A stretch of 64,000 nucleotides of DNA, taken from positions 4,003,501-4,067,500 of the forward strand of contig NZ_CP012602.1 in NCBI RefSeq assembly GCF_001278805.1, read 5' to 3'. Position 1 is the stretch's first letter; each line of letters begins with the position of its first letter. Made by a program: the position numbers and the translations under genes. Below, in pieces: positions 16,121 through 24,895 of this stretch. Below the pieces are notes generated by a model, which worked only from the letters and a program-made list of their open reading frames with translations, was not told the origin of the DNA and made no database searches. This stretch comes from Bacillus sp. FJAT-18017. GTDB taxonomy: Bacteria; Bacillota; Bacilli; Bacillales; Cytobacillaceae.

Positions 16121-16481
16121 CTCTTCCACCACAGAGTCTAGGGAACATCTTCTTTTTAATAAAACCAGGCTTCGTTGAAAGTTTTCTGACTCTAAATGAT
16201 TTCTGCAAAAGGGCAACTTGGGGTATGGGAGTATCAAACTTTCATCCAGATTTGATGTCTCATGGCCTTTTTTAAAAATGCACTTCACACTGGGTACGCT
16301 TTACTTTATGGCGTTCCTTTAATCTTCTTCAAAAGAATTTAGTAAGTTATATTGGATTCGTATATTCCATTTGCTGTGATCTAATTCCTAAAGTGTTAAT
16401 TTATTTTATTAGATTCCCTCCCTACAAACCGTAAGTTTATATATTTTTTTATATTACTATATTAATGAATTATTCATGCAA
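16121..16481. other. Non-coding stretch after fdhD
   Basis: I see no gene, RNA or convincing hairpin. Only short frames without ribosome binding sites are present. Confidence 0.45.
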
Positions 16482-16510
16482 ACAAAAAAAATGCCCAGCT
16501 TTTGGGCAGG
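16482..16510 (-). terminator. Terminator 3' of the recombinase remnant
   Basis: Minus-strand hairpin TGCCCAAAAGCTGGGCA followed by TTTTTTTTG. Confidence 0.7.
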
Positions 16511-16546
16511 CAAGAAAAAATAATTGCAAGCTGCAGGAAGTGGGCA

Positions 16547-16790
16547 TTATTTCTCTTCCTGTTTGGAGAACTCCTTAATCTTTCCTTCAATGACTGACAT
16601 ACTACTATTCCTTGTCTAAGTAGTTCGTTAATGAGAGTCTTCATTTCCTCAGGATTTCTTCCTAAGCGATCCAACATATAAACAAGAAGGACATCAAATC
16701 TGCCAGATTTGGCACCGATCCTAATTCTCTGGAAGCCTTTCCTGTCATCTATTCACCTGGTAGCCAGAAACACCTAAGTCTGTTCGGTTA
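16547..16790 (-). pseudogene. Serine recombinase (resolvase/invertase) fragment, frameshifted
   Basis: On the minus strand three frames must be joined: DLGVSGYQV, then DDRKGFQRIRIGAKSGRFDV followed by LLVYMLDRLGRNPEEM and LINELLRQGI, then MSVIEGKIKEFSKQEEK. Together they match the second half of the catalytic domain of resolvase/invertase-type serine recombinases; DRLGR is the conserved block. The N-terminal Ser nucleophile region and the DNA-binding helix-turn-helix are missing, so it is dead. It lies inside the tRNA-Val end of the putative island and may be a relic of its mobility. Confidence 0.75.
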
Positions 16791-16802
16791 AGTCAAAAAA
16801 TA

Positions 16803-16838
16803 AAAAAGTCCTAATACAGTATGTATCAGGACTAGTTA
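16803..16838 (-). terminator. Terminator of tRNA-Val
   Basis: Minus-strand stem AGTCCTGATAC / GTATTAGGACT with TTTTTTA after it, directly behind the tRNA. A related stem recurs at 5445-5474. Confidence 0.8.
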
Positions 16839-16911
16839 TGATCTCGACTGGGTTCGAACCAGCGACCCCTACCCTGTCAAGGTAGTGCTCTCCCGGCTGA
16901 GCTACGAGATC
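16839..16911 (-). tRNA. tRNA-Val (anticodon GAC)
   Basis: A 73-base cloverleaf on the minus strand: acceptor GATCTCG/CGAGATC, D-arm GCTC ... GAGC, anticodon arm CTACC-TTGACAG-GGTAG giving anticodon GAC (codons GUC/GUU), and T-arm GCTGG-TTCGAAC-CCAGT. The discriminator base is A and no CCA is encoded. It stands alone, not in a tRNA operon. Its 3' half and terminator have a decayed direct copy at 5440-5511. Confidence 0.95.
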
Positions 16912-17054
16912 GTATTTTGTTTCCCTCTTGGTGAGGACATTTATTACTATACTAGGATTTTATATAAGAGTCAAGAGGATTATAAGATTTTTTAAAATTC
17001 ATATTCCCTCTTACATTACACAAATTATATATCAAAAGTGCCTGATTTTTAATA

Positions 17055-18470
17055 TTAAATTAATTCGCATCTCTGCAGAGTTAAATAAGTGTAAGTTGAA
17101 ATTAAGTCTGCACTATCTTTTTTGAGTACACTAACGTACGGCTGCCGCCTATCAATATAATCCCATACATTATGCGGTACATGCCGCTCACACACAAGAA
17201 TGATTTCCGCTCTTCCAACCCGTCCCTTTAATAATTCAAATCCGTCTTCATAAGGATTATGAACTTCAACTAAGCACCCATGCTTTTCAAGCCGGGACAT
17301 GTAATCATTCATTTGCCTGGACCCCACAATCAAAATTTTGAAGTTGCCAAACGACTTATACTTCTTTGGCTTTGAATCCTTTCTATTTTCTTTTTTATTA
17401 TTACTGGTTGGAGTAGAGCCATACCAGGAGTAAAAGCGGGTTATTTCCGCTACTCCTACCTGCACTCTAGCCCTTGCAGGTAAATCTGTTGAATCAGGAG
17501 GAATAATTGAAGGATCCTTAACCGGAAAACAGTTAATTTCTGCGGTGGTGGTTAAATCCGTGAATATCCACTCACCGTCTTCGAAGGCTAAATAGCCGAG
17601 GCGTTCCATGTCCTGAAAATACCTTGGATTCCTTAAAATATAAGGATTATTGGCATGCTTTTTTGATAAATGGCTTAACAGGCCCACTCTCCTCATAAAC
17701 GTATAAAAGACATTCTGACCATCTCGGTAAAAATACTTTAAATTCTCCTTGGAAATATACTGCTCCAACAAGAGTAATAATTGAGGTAAGTAACTGGCAC
17801 CAAACCGTTACTGGAAATAACTAATTAGCAATTCAGGATTGCTTCTTAAATTATTTTCAAAAACTTTGTATGTATCAAGTTCTCTTTGTAACTTTGCTAG
17901 TTCCTCTCTTAAGTCACCGTGTTCCTGGATCACGATTGAATCAAAATTGTCCAACTTTTGTTTTAAAGCCGTATTTTGTTCCCGCAGCTGCTTCACCTGA
18001 TTGGCCAAATTTTTTTGCTTATCAGAGACTCGTTTTCTACGTTTTTCCTTTTTGAGCAGGTCGAGCTGCGACTCCAGTTCTTTTGTCTGTTTTAATTCTT
18101 TTTGAAGAGACGTATGTAACTCCATGGCTTTTATTTCAAACCGCTTGGTTACCTGATTCAACTCCTCTTGCAACTCCCACTTTTCCCTTTTCAATGACTC
18201 ATTCTTTTGTTTTTCTAGCCTGTTCTCTTCTCTTAATTCATGAATAAGTTTCTTTTGGGCCTCAATCTCCTTTTGAGCCTTTTTCAACTTTTTATAGCTT
18301 TCTTTTATTTGCCTTAGATCCTCTGTTTTATCGTTTAGTTTTATCGCTTTATCTTTTATTTGAACGCGAGTTAAAAACTTTTCATTAAGAGCTTCTTTTT
18401 TCGTCTTATTTAATTCTATGTTCTTTTTTACATTTCCTTGGCGGCGGGTATCTCTAAACATTTTTGGCAT
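17055..18470 (-). pseudogene. Coiled-coil / DUF2325-like protein interrupted by an in-frame stop
   Basis: From ATG 18470 (after GGAGAGTGG) the first ~220 codons encode a long, charged coiled coil (about residues 25-205, rich in K/E/L/Q), then a TAA at 17808-17810. The same frame reopens and runs to 17055, encoding a folded middle part and a C-terminal DUF2325-like module (KILIVGSRQMNDYMSRLEKH, then AEIILVCERHVPHNVWDYI). The downstream part has no ribosome binding site near its first possible TTG start, so one ~470-residue protein split by a nonsense mutation is the simplest reading. Two separate proteins remain possible. DUF2325 proteins have no firmly known function. Confidence 0.6.
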
Positions 18471-18494
18471 GCTACCACTCTCCAAAGCGAACAC

Positions 18495-18840
18495 AAGTTC
18501 TTTTTACCTATAATATACCATATAAAAGGAAATTTCTAAAGAAATAGGCTTAGTCTAAAATAAATTTTCTAATTTCACTACTGTATTAGAAATCATTTCC
18601 CTTGGCGACAAGTCACAGTAACATATTGGAGTATGAAGGGGCAGGTTGATAAGAAGCTGGAAATCATTAAATGAATAAAAAATAAGGGATCTACTAATTG
18701 AGTCAGTTAGAACATTTAAAGATACCTAGCCTTTTCTTTATGCGGTTACAATCAAAAAATGTGTTGGACTCCCATCTACCCTCCCTCCACTAAAATGGAG
18801 CTACCCCAATTAACACCTCACAGTTAAAATTAAACTAAAT
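18495..18840. other. Non-coding stretch before the XRE regulator
   Basis: Divergent promoter region between the coiled-coil gene and the XRE regulator. I see no RNA gene or repeat. A GGGAGGGC ribosome binding site for the next gene lies at its right edge. Confidence 0.45.
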
Positions 18841-18863
18841 TAAACAAATGGGAGGGCATGGTC

Positions 18864-19631
18864 ATGAAATATAAGAATAACCTTAAAAAGCTTATGGAAG
18901 AAAACAACTTATCACAATACAGATTAGATAAAATCTGCGGTTTATGTATTAATACTATAAGAAAAATAGTAAACAACCCTTATCATAATACTAATTTGAA
19001 AAGTTTAAGTATTTTAGCCGAAGTATTAGATTGCAGCATTAAGGACCTGATAGAGGATGATCCAGAAAAAATCTATTATGAAAGAACTGCAGAAAAGTAT
19101 AAGGAAAACCCCCTTTTTCATCATAATCAGGTTTTCAGTCCGGAAAACCTAAACTATTTAAGAAATTTACTCCTGCAAGTTGGGGTATCCTGTAAAGTTT
19201 CATCTTATGGTCGATATAAAACTGCTTCTGTAAAAAATGAATATGAGTTAAGTTCAATTCAATTAGACTTTAATTTGCGGCTTTTAAATATTAATAATAG
19301 GTCAATTTTACAAGTAGCCAATTTTTATGTTTCAGTTAATCAAGTTTTGCTCAATGAGGCTATTATAAAAGATGCTTTTATTAAAGCATTGGAAAAATAT
19401 GTTCTAAAATTACATATAAATGAAATCGAATTCTTTATTGATCAGGATTTTGAAAGAAAAACTGACAATTATTCAAATTCACAATCAGAGTTGCCGGCTG
19501 ACTTCTGCTATACATTAGGGTCTGACTCAAATCTATTTATTCAAAATAACTTTGAACGATCTCCATTTTCGAAATTTGAAGACTTCCAAATTATATGGAA
19601 AAAAACTTTAAGTAGTTCTTTGACCGAATAA
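18864..19631 (+). CDS. XRE-family helix-turn-helix regulator with long C-terminal domain
   Basis: A 255-residue protein whose first ~70 residues form a Cro/CI-type helix-turn-helix (LKKLMEENNLSQYRLDKICG then LSILAEVLDCSIKDLI). The remaining 180 residues are AT-rich in codon use and match no family I know. ATG 18864 is eight bases from GGGAGGGC; an ATG two codons earlier is too close to that site. It is followed 38 bases later by an unrelated small gene on the same strand. It could regulate the neighbouring phage-like replication genes, but nothing in the sequence proves that. Confidence 0.75.
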   Translation: MKYKNNLKKLMEENNLSQYRLDKICGLCINTIRKIVNNPYHNTNLKSLSILAEVLDCSIKDLIEDDPEKIYYERTAEKYKENPLFHHNQVFSPENLNYLRNLLLQVGVSCKVSSYGRYKTASVKNEYELSSIQLDFNLRLLNINNRSILQVANFYVSVNQVLLNEAIIKDAFIKALEKYVLKLHINEIEFFIDQDFERKTDNYSNSQSELPADFCYTLGSDSNLFIQNNFERSPFSKFEDFQIIWKKTLSSSLTE

Positions 19632-19669
19632 TTCAGAACTAATTCTATAAGAAGAGAGGGTGTATAAAA

Positions 19670-20128
19670 ATGGAAATACAATTATTATTGGAAAAAGTCA
19701 TTAATACCTTATCGGATTACTATGAAAAACAGGATTCATTCAAAAATGTTTTTCAGCACGAACCAATCATGTCAAAAGCAATTGAGGTTTTTGATGAAGA
19801 AATGTTAAACATGATTGATATTGTCTTAGAATTAATTGGGATACCAAATGAGGAATCAAGCGAAAAATATTCGAGGGAAAATTGGACCAAGAGTGTTTGT
19901 AGCAACTTGATTAAAATTGCTGCACAGGATAAAAAATTTATTGTACCCGCTGCTGAGCTAATTTCTAATTGGAAGTGCCTTAGTGATTATACCTCTAAAA
20001 TAGAGACTCACACATGGTTTTATTATACTCAATTACTAGAAGAACATATCACTGGATATAAAAAATGGCATGAAAATCAACAGAAGAAGGAAAAAGAAAA
20101 GGGTAAAAACAAAACTAAAACTGCATAG
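19670..20128 (+). CDS. Hypothetical acidic protein
   Basis: A 152-residue predicted helical protein with a lysine-rich tail (last ~15 residues mostly K, E, N). ATG 19670 follows GAGAGGGTGTATAAAA. No signal peptide, membrane segment or known motif is visible. It probably forms an operon with the XRE regulator 38 bases upstream. AT-rich composition suggests a mobile origin. Confidence 0.6.
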   Translation: MEIQLLLEKVINTLSDYYEKQDSFKNVFQHEPIMSKAIEVFDEEMLNMIDIVLELIGIPNEESSEKYSRENWTKSVCSNLIKIAAQDKKFIVPAAELISNWKCLSDYTSKIETHTWFYYTQLLEEHITGYKKWHENQQKKEKEKGKNKTKTA

Positions 20129-20287
20129 TATTAATTTTTCTTTATTAAATGTGATGAACGGGGAAAAACGTTCGCTGTACTTTCTGGATCCATGAGTATT
20201 GGTTGGAGTCTCATATCTCATAGGACGCTGGAGAACTTTTTTGAGTCTTATCGGAAGAGTATTAGTCACATGGAGTTTATTATTAAA

Positions 20288-20316
20288 ACAAAGCATGCTC
20301 GCTGCAAGCATGCTTT
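20288..20316 (-). terminator. Terminator of the GIY-YIG-like gene
   Basis: Palindrome AAAGCATGCTCGCTGCAAGC and its partner GCATGCTTT on the minus-strand side, 9 bases after the stop of the gene at 20325. The T tract is short. Confidence 0.55.
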
Positions 20317-20324
20317 GTCATATA

Positions 20325-21017
20325 TTAAAAGAGTAGAGTTGATTTTGAGATGAATTGTACAATAGTAAAAAACTCATCAGGATTGGTATCAAACCATTCT
20401 TTACCTAAAGCAGTTTCTAAATTTTTCTTTCTATAAGTAAGGATATTGTGAATAGCCAGCTCCAAAGCATGTGCGTTGTCTGTTTTTATTATGATTGCTA
20501 CTTTAGGTTTTTCGGGCAAGGCTGTTGAAGCTTGAGAACTTATTCTTTGGAATGGGTCCCTATCCGTTTTCCCGATTTTACATTCCCATGTATCTTTATC
20601 TTTTTCCCGATTTTTCTTGTAACTAGGAAAGTAATATAAATAAACTGCACTTGGACCCCTTCCCAAAATAATATCCACTTCATCATCTTTTGTTTTTTCT
20701 GGTTGATGTTCTCTTTCATCAGGAGTTGGCACAATGTCAATAATGTCACTTTTGTTTTCGTTATTTATTTGCCAATAACCCAGTGAGCGTTTTGTGGCGT
20801 ACCCTTCCTTCACTAACCGTTCTAACGCCTTTTTCACCATTCTGGGCCTATCTTTCGCTCTGCGTTCTTTTCCACCTCTCTCTATATGGATTTTTATAAT
20901 TTCTTGAATAATCGTTTTTCTCTCGACTGTGCTTCTATTAAATATTTCTAGAATAAGATCTCTACTTATAGTAGGAGTAAGATGAATATTTTTATATTTA
21001 TATTCCGAATTTCCCAT
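20325..21017 (-). CDS. GIY-YIG-superfamily (T5orf172/Mug113-like) protein with winged-helix N-terminus
   Basis: A 230-residue protein. Residues ~10-90 look like a winged helix (MVKKALERLVKEGYATKRSL and a GYWQI wing). After an acidic linker the C-terminal half has AVYLYYFPSYK, CKIGKTDRDPFQRISSQAST and TDNAHALELAIHNIL, the pattern of the T5orf172/Mug113 branch of the GIY-YIG nuclease fold (VYxxxxP...KIGxTxxxPxxRxxxxxx...xxExxxH). A DNA-binding plus nuclease-like role is inferred. It follows the phage-type replication genes on the same strand. Confidence 0.65.
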   Translation of the reverse strand: MGNSEYKYKNIHLTPTISRDLILEIFNRSTVERKTIIQEIIKIHIERGGKERRAKDRPRMVKKALERLVKEGYATKRSLGYWQINNENKSDIIDIVPTPDEREHQPEKTKDDEVDIILGRGPSAVYLYYFPSYKKNREKDKDTWECKIGKTDRDPFQRISSQASTALPEKPKVAIIIKTDNAHALELAIHNILTYRKKNLETALGKEWFDTNPDEFFTIVQFISKSTLLF

Positions 21018-21113
21018 GTAACCTCCCCCTTTAACTCTGGTTATAATTATTTATCAATTTTGTTTCTTCATCTCTTTTAAAGTTCAGTATCGTAGACTAA
21101 GACCAACCCATCC

Positions 21114-22478
21114 TCACCCAAACCTACCCACTTCCATCATAAATGCCAGTTCAACTGTCCCGATTGGTCCGTTCCGCTGCTTGGCGACGATCACCTCAAT
21201 TACCTGACATTCTGCCGGTTGTCCCTGGTGTGGTTGAGTCTCCTTCATCGCTCTCTCTTCTTCTTTTTTCTCGTAATATCCCTCGCGATACAGAAACGCA
21301 ATCACATCTGCATCCTGTTCAATCTGTCCGCTCTCTCGCAGATCCGATAACATTGGCCGTTTGTCCTGGCGGTTTTCTACTCCTCGACTAAGCTGGGATA
21401 GCGCAATGACCACTGCATTCGTTTCCCTGGCCATTTGTTTGAGTAATCGGCTGATTTCGCTGACTTCTGCCTGGCGATTTGCTTGATGCCTGGGGTTGCC
21501 GGTAATCAGTTGGAGATAATCAATTACCACTAGAATCCTTTTTTCTTCACCGAATTCCTTTCTCAACTGCCTGACCTTTGTCCAAATATAGCTAATGTCC
21601 AATCCTGCTTGGTCGAATATTCTCATGTTTAATCTCGAAAGGATACTTATGGCATACTGGAAGTTATTCCATTCCTCTTGATTAAAGGTTTGCTTTGGGT
21701 TTCTCATCTTAATGCTGCTGATGTTGCCGATTGAGCCTGCAGCCCTTCGCAGCAATTGTCTTTTTGGCATTTCTAAAGAAAAAATAGCTGTCACATCCTC
21801 TTTAGCTGCATTCAATGCAATGTTCAGTGCAAAGGCTGTTTTCCCCATACTTGGGCGTGCACCAACGACCACTAGGTCTGACTCCTGAAAACCGCCGGTC
21901 AGCTTGTCCAGTTTGTAAAATCCTGAAGGAACTCCGGTGATTTCCCCTATGTCCTTTTCACAGTCGATATACAAGTCCACGAGCCCAGTTCTGATATCCC
22001 CAGCATCATCGGTTCCTTGCACATCTTCAATCAGCCTTAGTTGTTTGATGCCTTCGTTAAGGACATCCTTGATATCTCCATCCCGTGCCCTATCCCTAAT
22101 TTTTCCGGCAATTTCAATTGTTTTTCTTTTTTGGTGATATTCCATGACTGTGTTTTGGTAGAAATGAAAATTTTCGGTGGTCGGAACACTGATTGCGATA
22201 TCGGTGAGATAGCCAATACCTCCAAGGCTCTCAAGCTCCTGAATGCCAGCTTCCTCTGCAACCGTGATAATGTCAATAGGCTTACCTTTTTCATACAGCC
22301 GGCAAATGACTGAAAATATACTTCTTAATTTATAGGTATACAGTTGGATCGGTTGTACTGTGCATTCTTGCATCAGCGTTCCATCTAGAAAGAATGACCC
22401 GACAAATGCCTCTTCAGCCTCATAGTTTACCAGCCGTCCATCACCTGTTTTATAGCTATTTATTGCTACAACAGACAT
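21114..22478 (-). CDS. DnaB-like replicative helicase (phage type)
   Basis: A 454-residue hexameric helicase that unwinds DNA at replication forks. The N-terminal collar domain (EAEEAFVGSFFLDGTLMQE, about 19-37) is followed by the RecA-like motor with Walker A GARPSMGKTAFALNIALNAA (about 205-224), a Walker B-like VVIDYLQLI (about 322-330) and the C-terminal QNR/AKQRNGPIG motif. It overlaps the upstream loader gene by a TAATG junction. A second DnaB beside a helicase loader and replisome organizer is the hallmark of a phage replication module rather than the chromosomal copy. Confidence 0.92.
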   Translation of the reverse strand: MSVVAINSYKTGDGRLVNYEAEEAFVGSFFLDGTLMQECTVQPIQLYTYKLRSIFSVICRLYEKGKPIDIITVAEEAGIQELESLGGIGYLTDIAISVPTTENFHFYQNTVMEYHQKRKTIEIAGKIRDRARDGDIKDVLNEGIKQLRLIEDVQGTDDAGDIRTGLVDLYIDCEKDIGEITGVPSGFYKLDKLTGGFQESDLVVVGARPSMGKTAFALNIALNAAKEDVTAIFSLEMPKRQLLRRAAGSIGNISSIKMRNPKQTFNQEEWNNFQYAISILSRLNMRIFDQAGLDISYIWTKVRQLRKEFGEEKRILVVIDYLQLITGNPRHQANRQAEVSEISRLLKQMARETNAVVIALSQLSRGVENRQDKRPMLSDLRESGQIEQDADVIAFLYREGYYEKKEEERAMKETQPHQGQPAECQVIEVIVAKQRNGPIGTVELAFMMEVGRFG

Positions 22479-22819
22479 TATGAATTCCTCCTCTCGATCC
22501 CAAGAATTTCCCTGATCTTAGCCATATGTGCCTCGGCTACCTCAGCACTTGCTGGCCTTTCCCGCTGAAAAAGAACATAGTTCGTCTCATTGCAGTTAGG
22601 TATCGCTCTCCCAACAGCAGCCGGTTTAGAAGCAAAATCACAAATTCTAGGCGGGTATGGAGAAACAGCGGCATGGGCTAAGAGCCGCTGCTTACACTGT
22701 TCAAAGGAGGATTCTTTCAAAAGCCTGTGCCAATTGTCGACCTTTTCCTGGTCAACCACAAAATGCTCATAATAAGTCGTGATCATCTTTAATAGTAAAA
22801 ACACTTCACGTTTCGTCAT
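22478..22819 (-). CDS. Phage helicase loader (G39P-like)
   Basis: A 113-residue protein starting MTKREVFLLLKMITTYYEHF, the typical opening of the 'loader and inhibitor of phage G40P' family (SPP1 gp39), whose N-terminal helical domain binds the replisome organizer while its disordered tail loads the DnaB-type helicase. ATG 22819 lies inside the end of the preceding gene; GAGG is 11 bases upstream. The TAATG overlap with the helicase gene supports co-translation of the pair. Confidence 0.75.
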   Translation of the reverse strand: MTKREVFLLLKMITTYYEHFVVDQEKVDNWHRLLKESSFEQCKQRLLAHAAVSPYPPRICDFASKPAAVGRAIPNCNETNYVLFQRERPASAEVAEAHMAKIREILGIERRNS

Positions 22820-23492
22820 CAAAGCGGAAATCCTCCTCACGCAGCTTTGTTTTGGCAGTCTTCTCGTTTAAATACGATTCAAACTTTGGACCAAAAAGCG
22901 TCTCCGGCCTCAGGTACCGGCTCCACTTCGGATGATCGAGCCACTCATCCGCTTTTTTATCAATGACAGTCGTGAAATCAGACAGCCTGAACCCTTCCTT
23001 CCAGCGGGAAGTGATTAGCTTCCGAGTCTTGCCTGTCCCAACCTTATAGGACGAGTTGGTTTTTTCATTCAGGTACTCCACCACTTCAGCTACCGGAATC
23101 TTTTCCATTTCCTGTTTCTCCTGAACATCAGTCTCCGGCAGAATTTCTTCTGTGATGGATTCCCCTTCATCAAGCTCCTTCAATTTTTCATAATCAATTG
23201 TGTACCACTTAGTCTGATCCAGCTTGGATCTGTTGAAATTGCCCGATAGAACATAGCCCAGATCCTCCAACGTTTTAAACACTCGCTTGATTGTACTCTC
23301 CGACCAAAACGGGAGTTGCTGGTTCCACTCCTTATAGGTGTTATACACCCAGCTTCTCCCCTCAATCACATGAAGCTTCTTTTTCAGCCAATAATGGATT
23401 TGCTGTAGCACAATCGCTTCATTCAAGCCAATCTTCACCGCCAAAGCCGGGATCACCATCATCGGCCGTTCACTAATCAACAAATTGCTCAT
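22806..23492 (-). CDS. Phage replisome organizer / replication initiation protein
   Basis: A 228-residue protein. The N-terminal part, with VIPALAVKIGLNEAIVLQQI and LPFWSESTIKRVFKTLEDLG, is a winged-helix DNA-binding domain of replication initiators. The C-terminal part, from VVEYLNEKTNSSYKVGTGKT to YLRPETLFGPKFESYLN, is the conserved phage C-terminal domain (Phg_2220_C) found in phage replication proteins. ATG 23492 follows GGAGGTTTTTGT. It heads the module organizer-loader-helicase, which would recruit replication to a phage or island origin. No integrase, capsid or terminase genes are in this window. Confidence 0.88.
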   Translation of the reverse strand: MSNLLISERPMMVIPALAVKIGLNEAIVLQQIHYWLKKKLHVIEGRSWVYNTYKEWNQQLPFWSESTIKRVFKTLEDLGYVLSGNFNRSKLDQTKWYTIDYEKLKELDEGESITEEILPETDVQEKQEMEKIPVAEVVEYLNEKTNSSYKVGTGKTRKLITSRWKEGFRLSDFTTVIDKKADEWLDHPKWSRYLRPETLFGPKFESYLNEKTAKTKLREEDFRFDDET

Positions 23493-23927
23493 ACAAAAAC
23501 CTCCGTTTCTAGTAGTCACCACTGCATCGCGTCAAACATTATCACTCCAGCCTCTCACCTTTTATATATAGATGAGCCCCCCAAAAGGACATGGTCAAAT
23601 ATGAACAATTTTTGACACAAAAAATAACCCGGCTGCGATAGCAACCGGGGATGTATATATCTTTGTCGTAATCTATGAAGTACTCTATGGTATGGGGGGG
23701 TCAAGTTGAATGCAACCATTTGTTGAAAGTGCTACATTGGACAACTCAATATGGGCTTGGCATGGAATCATAACGGTGAAATGTGCATTAAGAGATGTAA
23801 ATTCCAAACTAATTAGTATTGGGATTTACTTTATAATATAAAATATAATATTTTTCCGCCATTCTACGTTGCATAAAAATATATTGGCCATATAATAAAA
23901 AAGTGATACATCCGTGTACTTTTTCTC
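23493..23927. other. Non-coding stretch before the replication module
   Basis: Contains a GC-rich hairpin with arms AACCCGG and CCGGGG near 23628-23652, but no gene. The promoter of the replication genes should lie near 23500-23600. The left part is AT-rich. Confidence 0.45.
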
Positions 23928-24701
23928 CTAATAGAATATAAAGTTTGTATCATTAATACCAATTTCCCAAGTTTTAAAATTCTCTTTTCCATGTGGAATT
24001 GGATAAAGATGTTCGTACATTGAGGTAGTAATATTATATAGCTCAATTCTATCATTTATCATATCCAATACATTCGAAAAAAAATAACTAGTAGCTAATT
24101 CATCTATTTCATAACATCTAAATTCTTTTTCTCTGTCCCACTTCTTGATAAAAACCCCATCGTTAGAAACAATATGATTTACCCCATTCTCTTTTAATAA
24201 GGCTTCAAAAAGAGCCTCTTTTAATTTTCCTTCTCCCGGATTTTTTAATGAATTTAAATTTCTGATATTGTTGTTTGCTTCACCAAAAATAAATATTCCA
24301 TTAAAAATTAAATCTTTTCCAATTATTTCTCCTATCACACTAGCTTTTTTAATAGCTTCGGCAATTTTATCTTTCCCAGGATTTGATTTTACTTCTATGA
24401 TCCCCAAGACACTATTAGGTTGAACAATCACAAAATCATTTTCTTTAAAGTAAAGAGGATAAGAAGGGTTATAAATAATAATATCAATTTGAGTGGAGAT
24501 ATTATCTCCATCTTTTACGAAGCCGGTTCCTACGGCAACGTTATTTGGAAGAAACCTTTTTAAAAAATTCAATAAAATCATTTCTTTGTACCTACCATCT
24601 TCACCCCAATGTGAAGAACCGATTAAATATCTTATTCTGTTTTTAGTGGCATTAAATTCAATTGATATGGATTTTTGGTATTCAAAAGAGCTTGGTCTCA
24701 C
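23928..24701 (-). CDS. DUF6602-like protein, possible PD-(D/E)xK nuclease fold
   Basis: A 257-residue cytosolic protein. The blocks HWGEDGRYKEMILLNFLKRF, FLPNNVAVGTGFVKDGD, TQIDIIIYN and VLGIIEVKS match the DUF6602 type. Asp in QIDIII and Glu-Lys in IIEVKS have the spacing of a PD-(D/E)xK nuclease active site, so a nuclease role is an inference. The start is GTG 24701 behind GAGGAGATGG. It is the last gene of a minus-strand run with SIR2-like and OLD-like genes, typical defence-island partners. Confidence 0.65.
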   Translation of the reverse strand: MRPSSFEYQKSISIEFNATKNRIRYLIGSSHWGEDGRYKEMILLNFLKRFLPNNVAVGTGFVKDGDNISTQIDIIIYNPSYPLYFKENDFVIVQPNSVLGIIEVKSNPGKDKIAEAIKKASVIGEIIGKDLIFNGIFIFGEANNNIRNLNSLKNPGEGKLKEALFEALLKENGVNHIVSNDGVFIKKWDREKEFRCYEIDELATSYFFSNVLDMINDRIELYNITTSMYEHLYPIPHGKENFKTWEIGINDTNFIFY

Positions 24702-24895
24702 TTATTTTCCATCTCCTCTAAATTGAATGTAAAACTTTCTATATTCTAATCTCACATTTTATCTATATTGACTTTCTTAAATCTCTTGATACTCTAACGA
24801 GGTAAAATTTCTGTTACATTTAGTAAAATAAAAGAACTTTGCAATTCAACAGAATTCTTATTGGAGCAGTAGCGTTAATAATAATTAAAAAATGT

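Noticed and set aside
16079..16288. Minus-strand frame overlapping the end of fdhD
   Set aside because: Overlaps a certain gene, no ribosome site and no domain.
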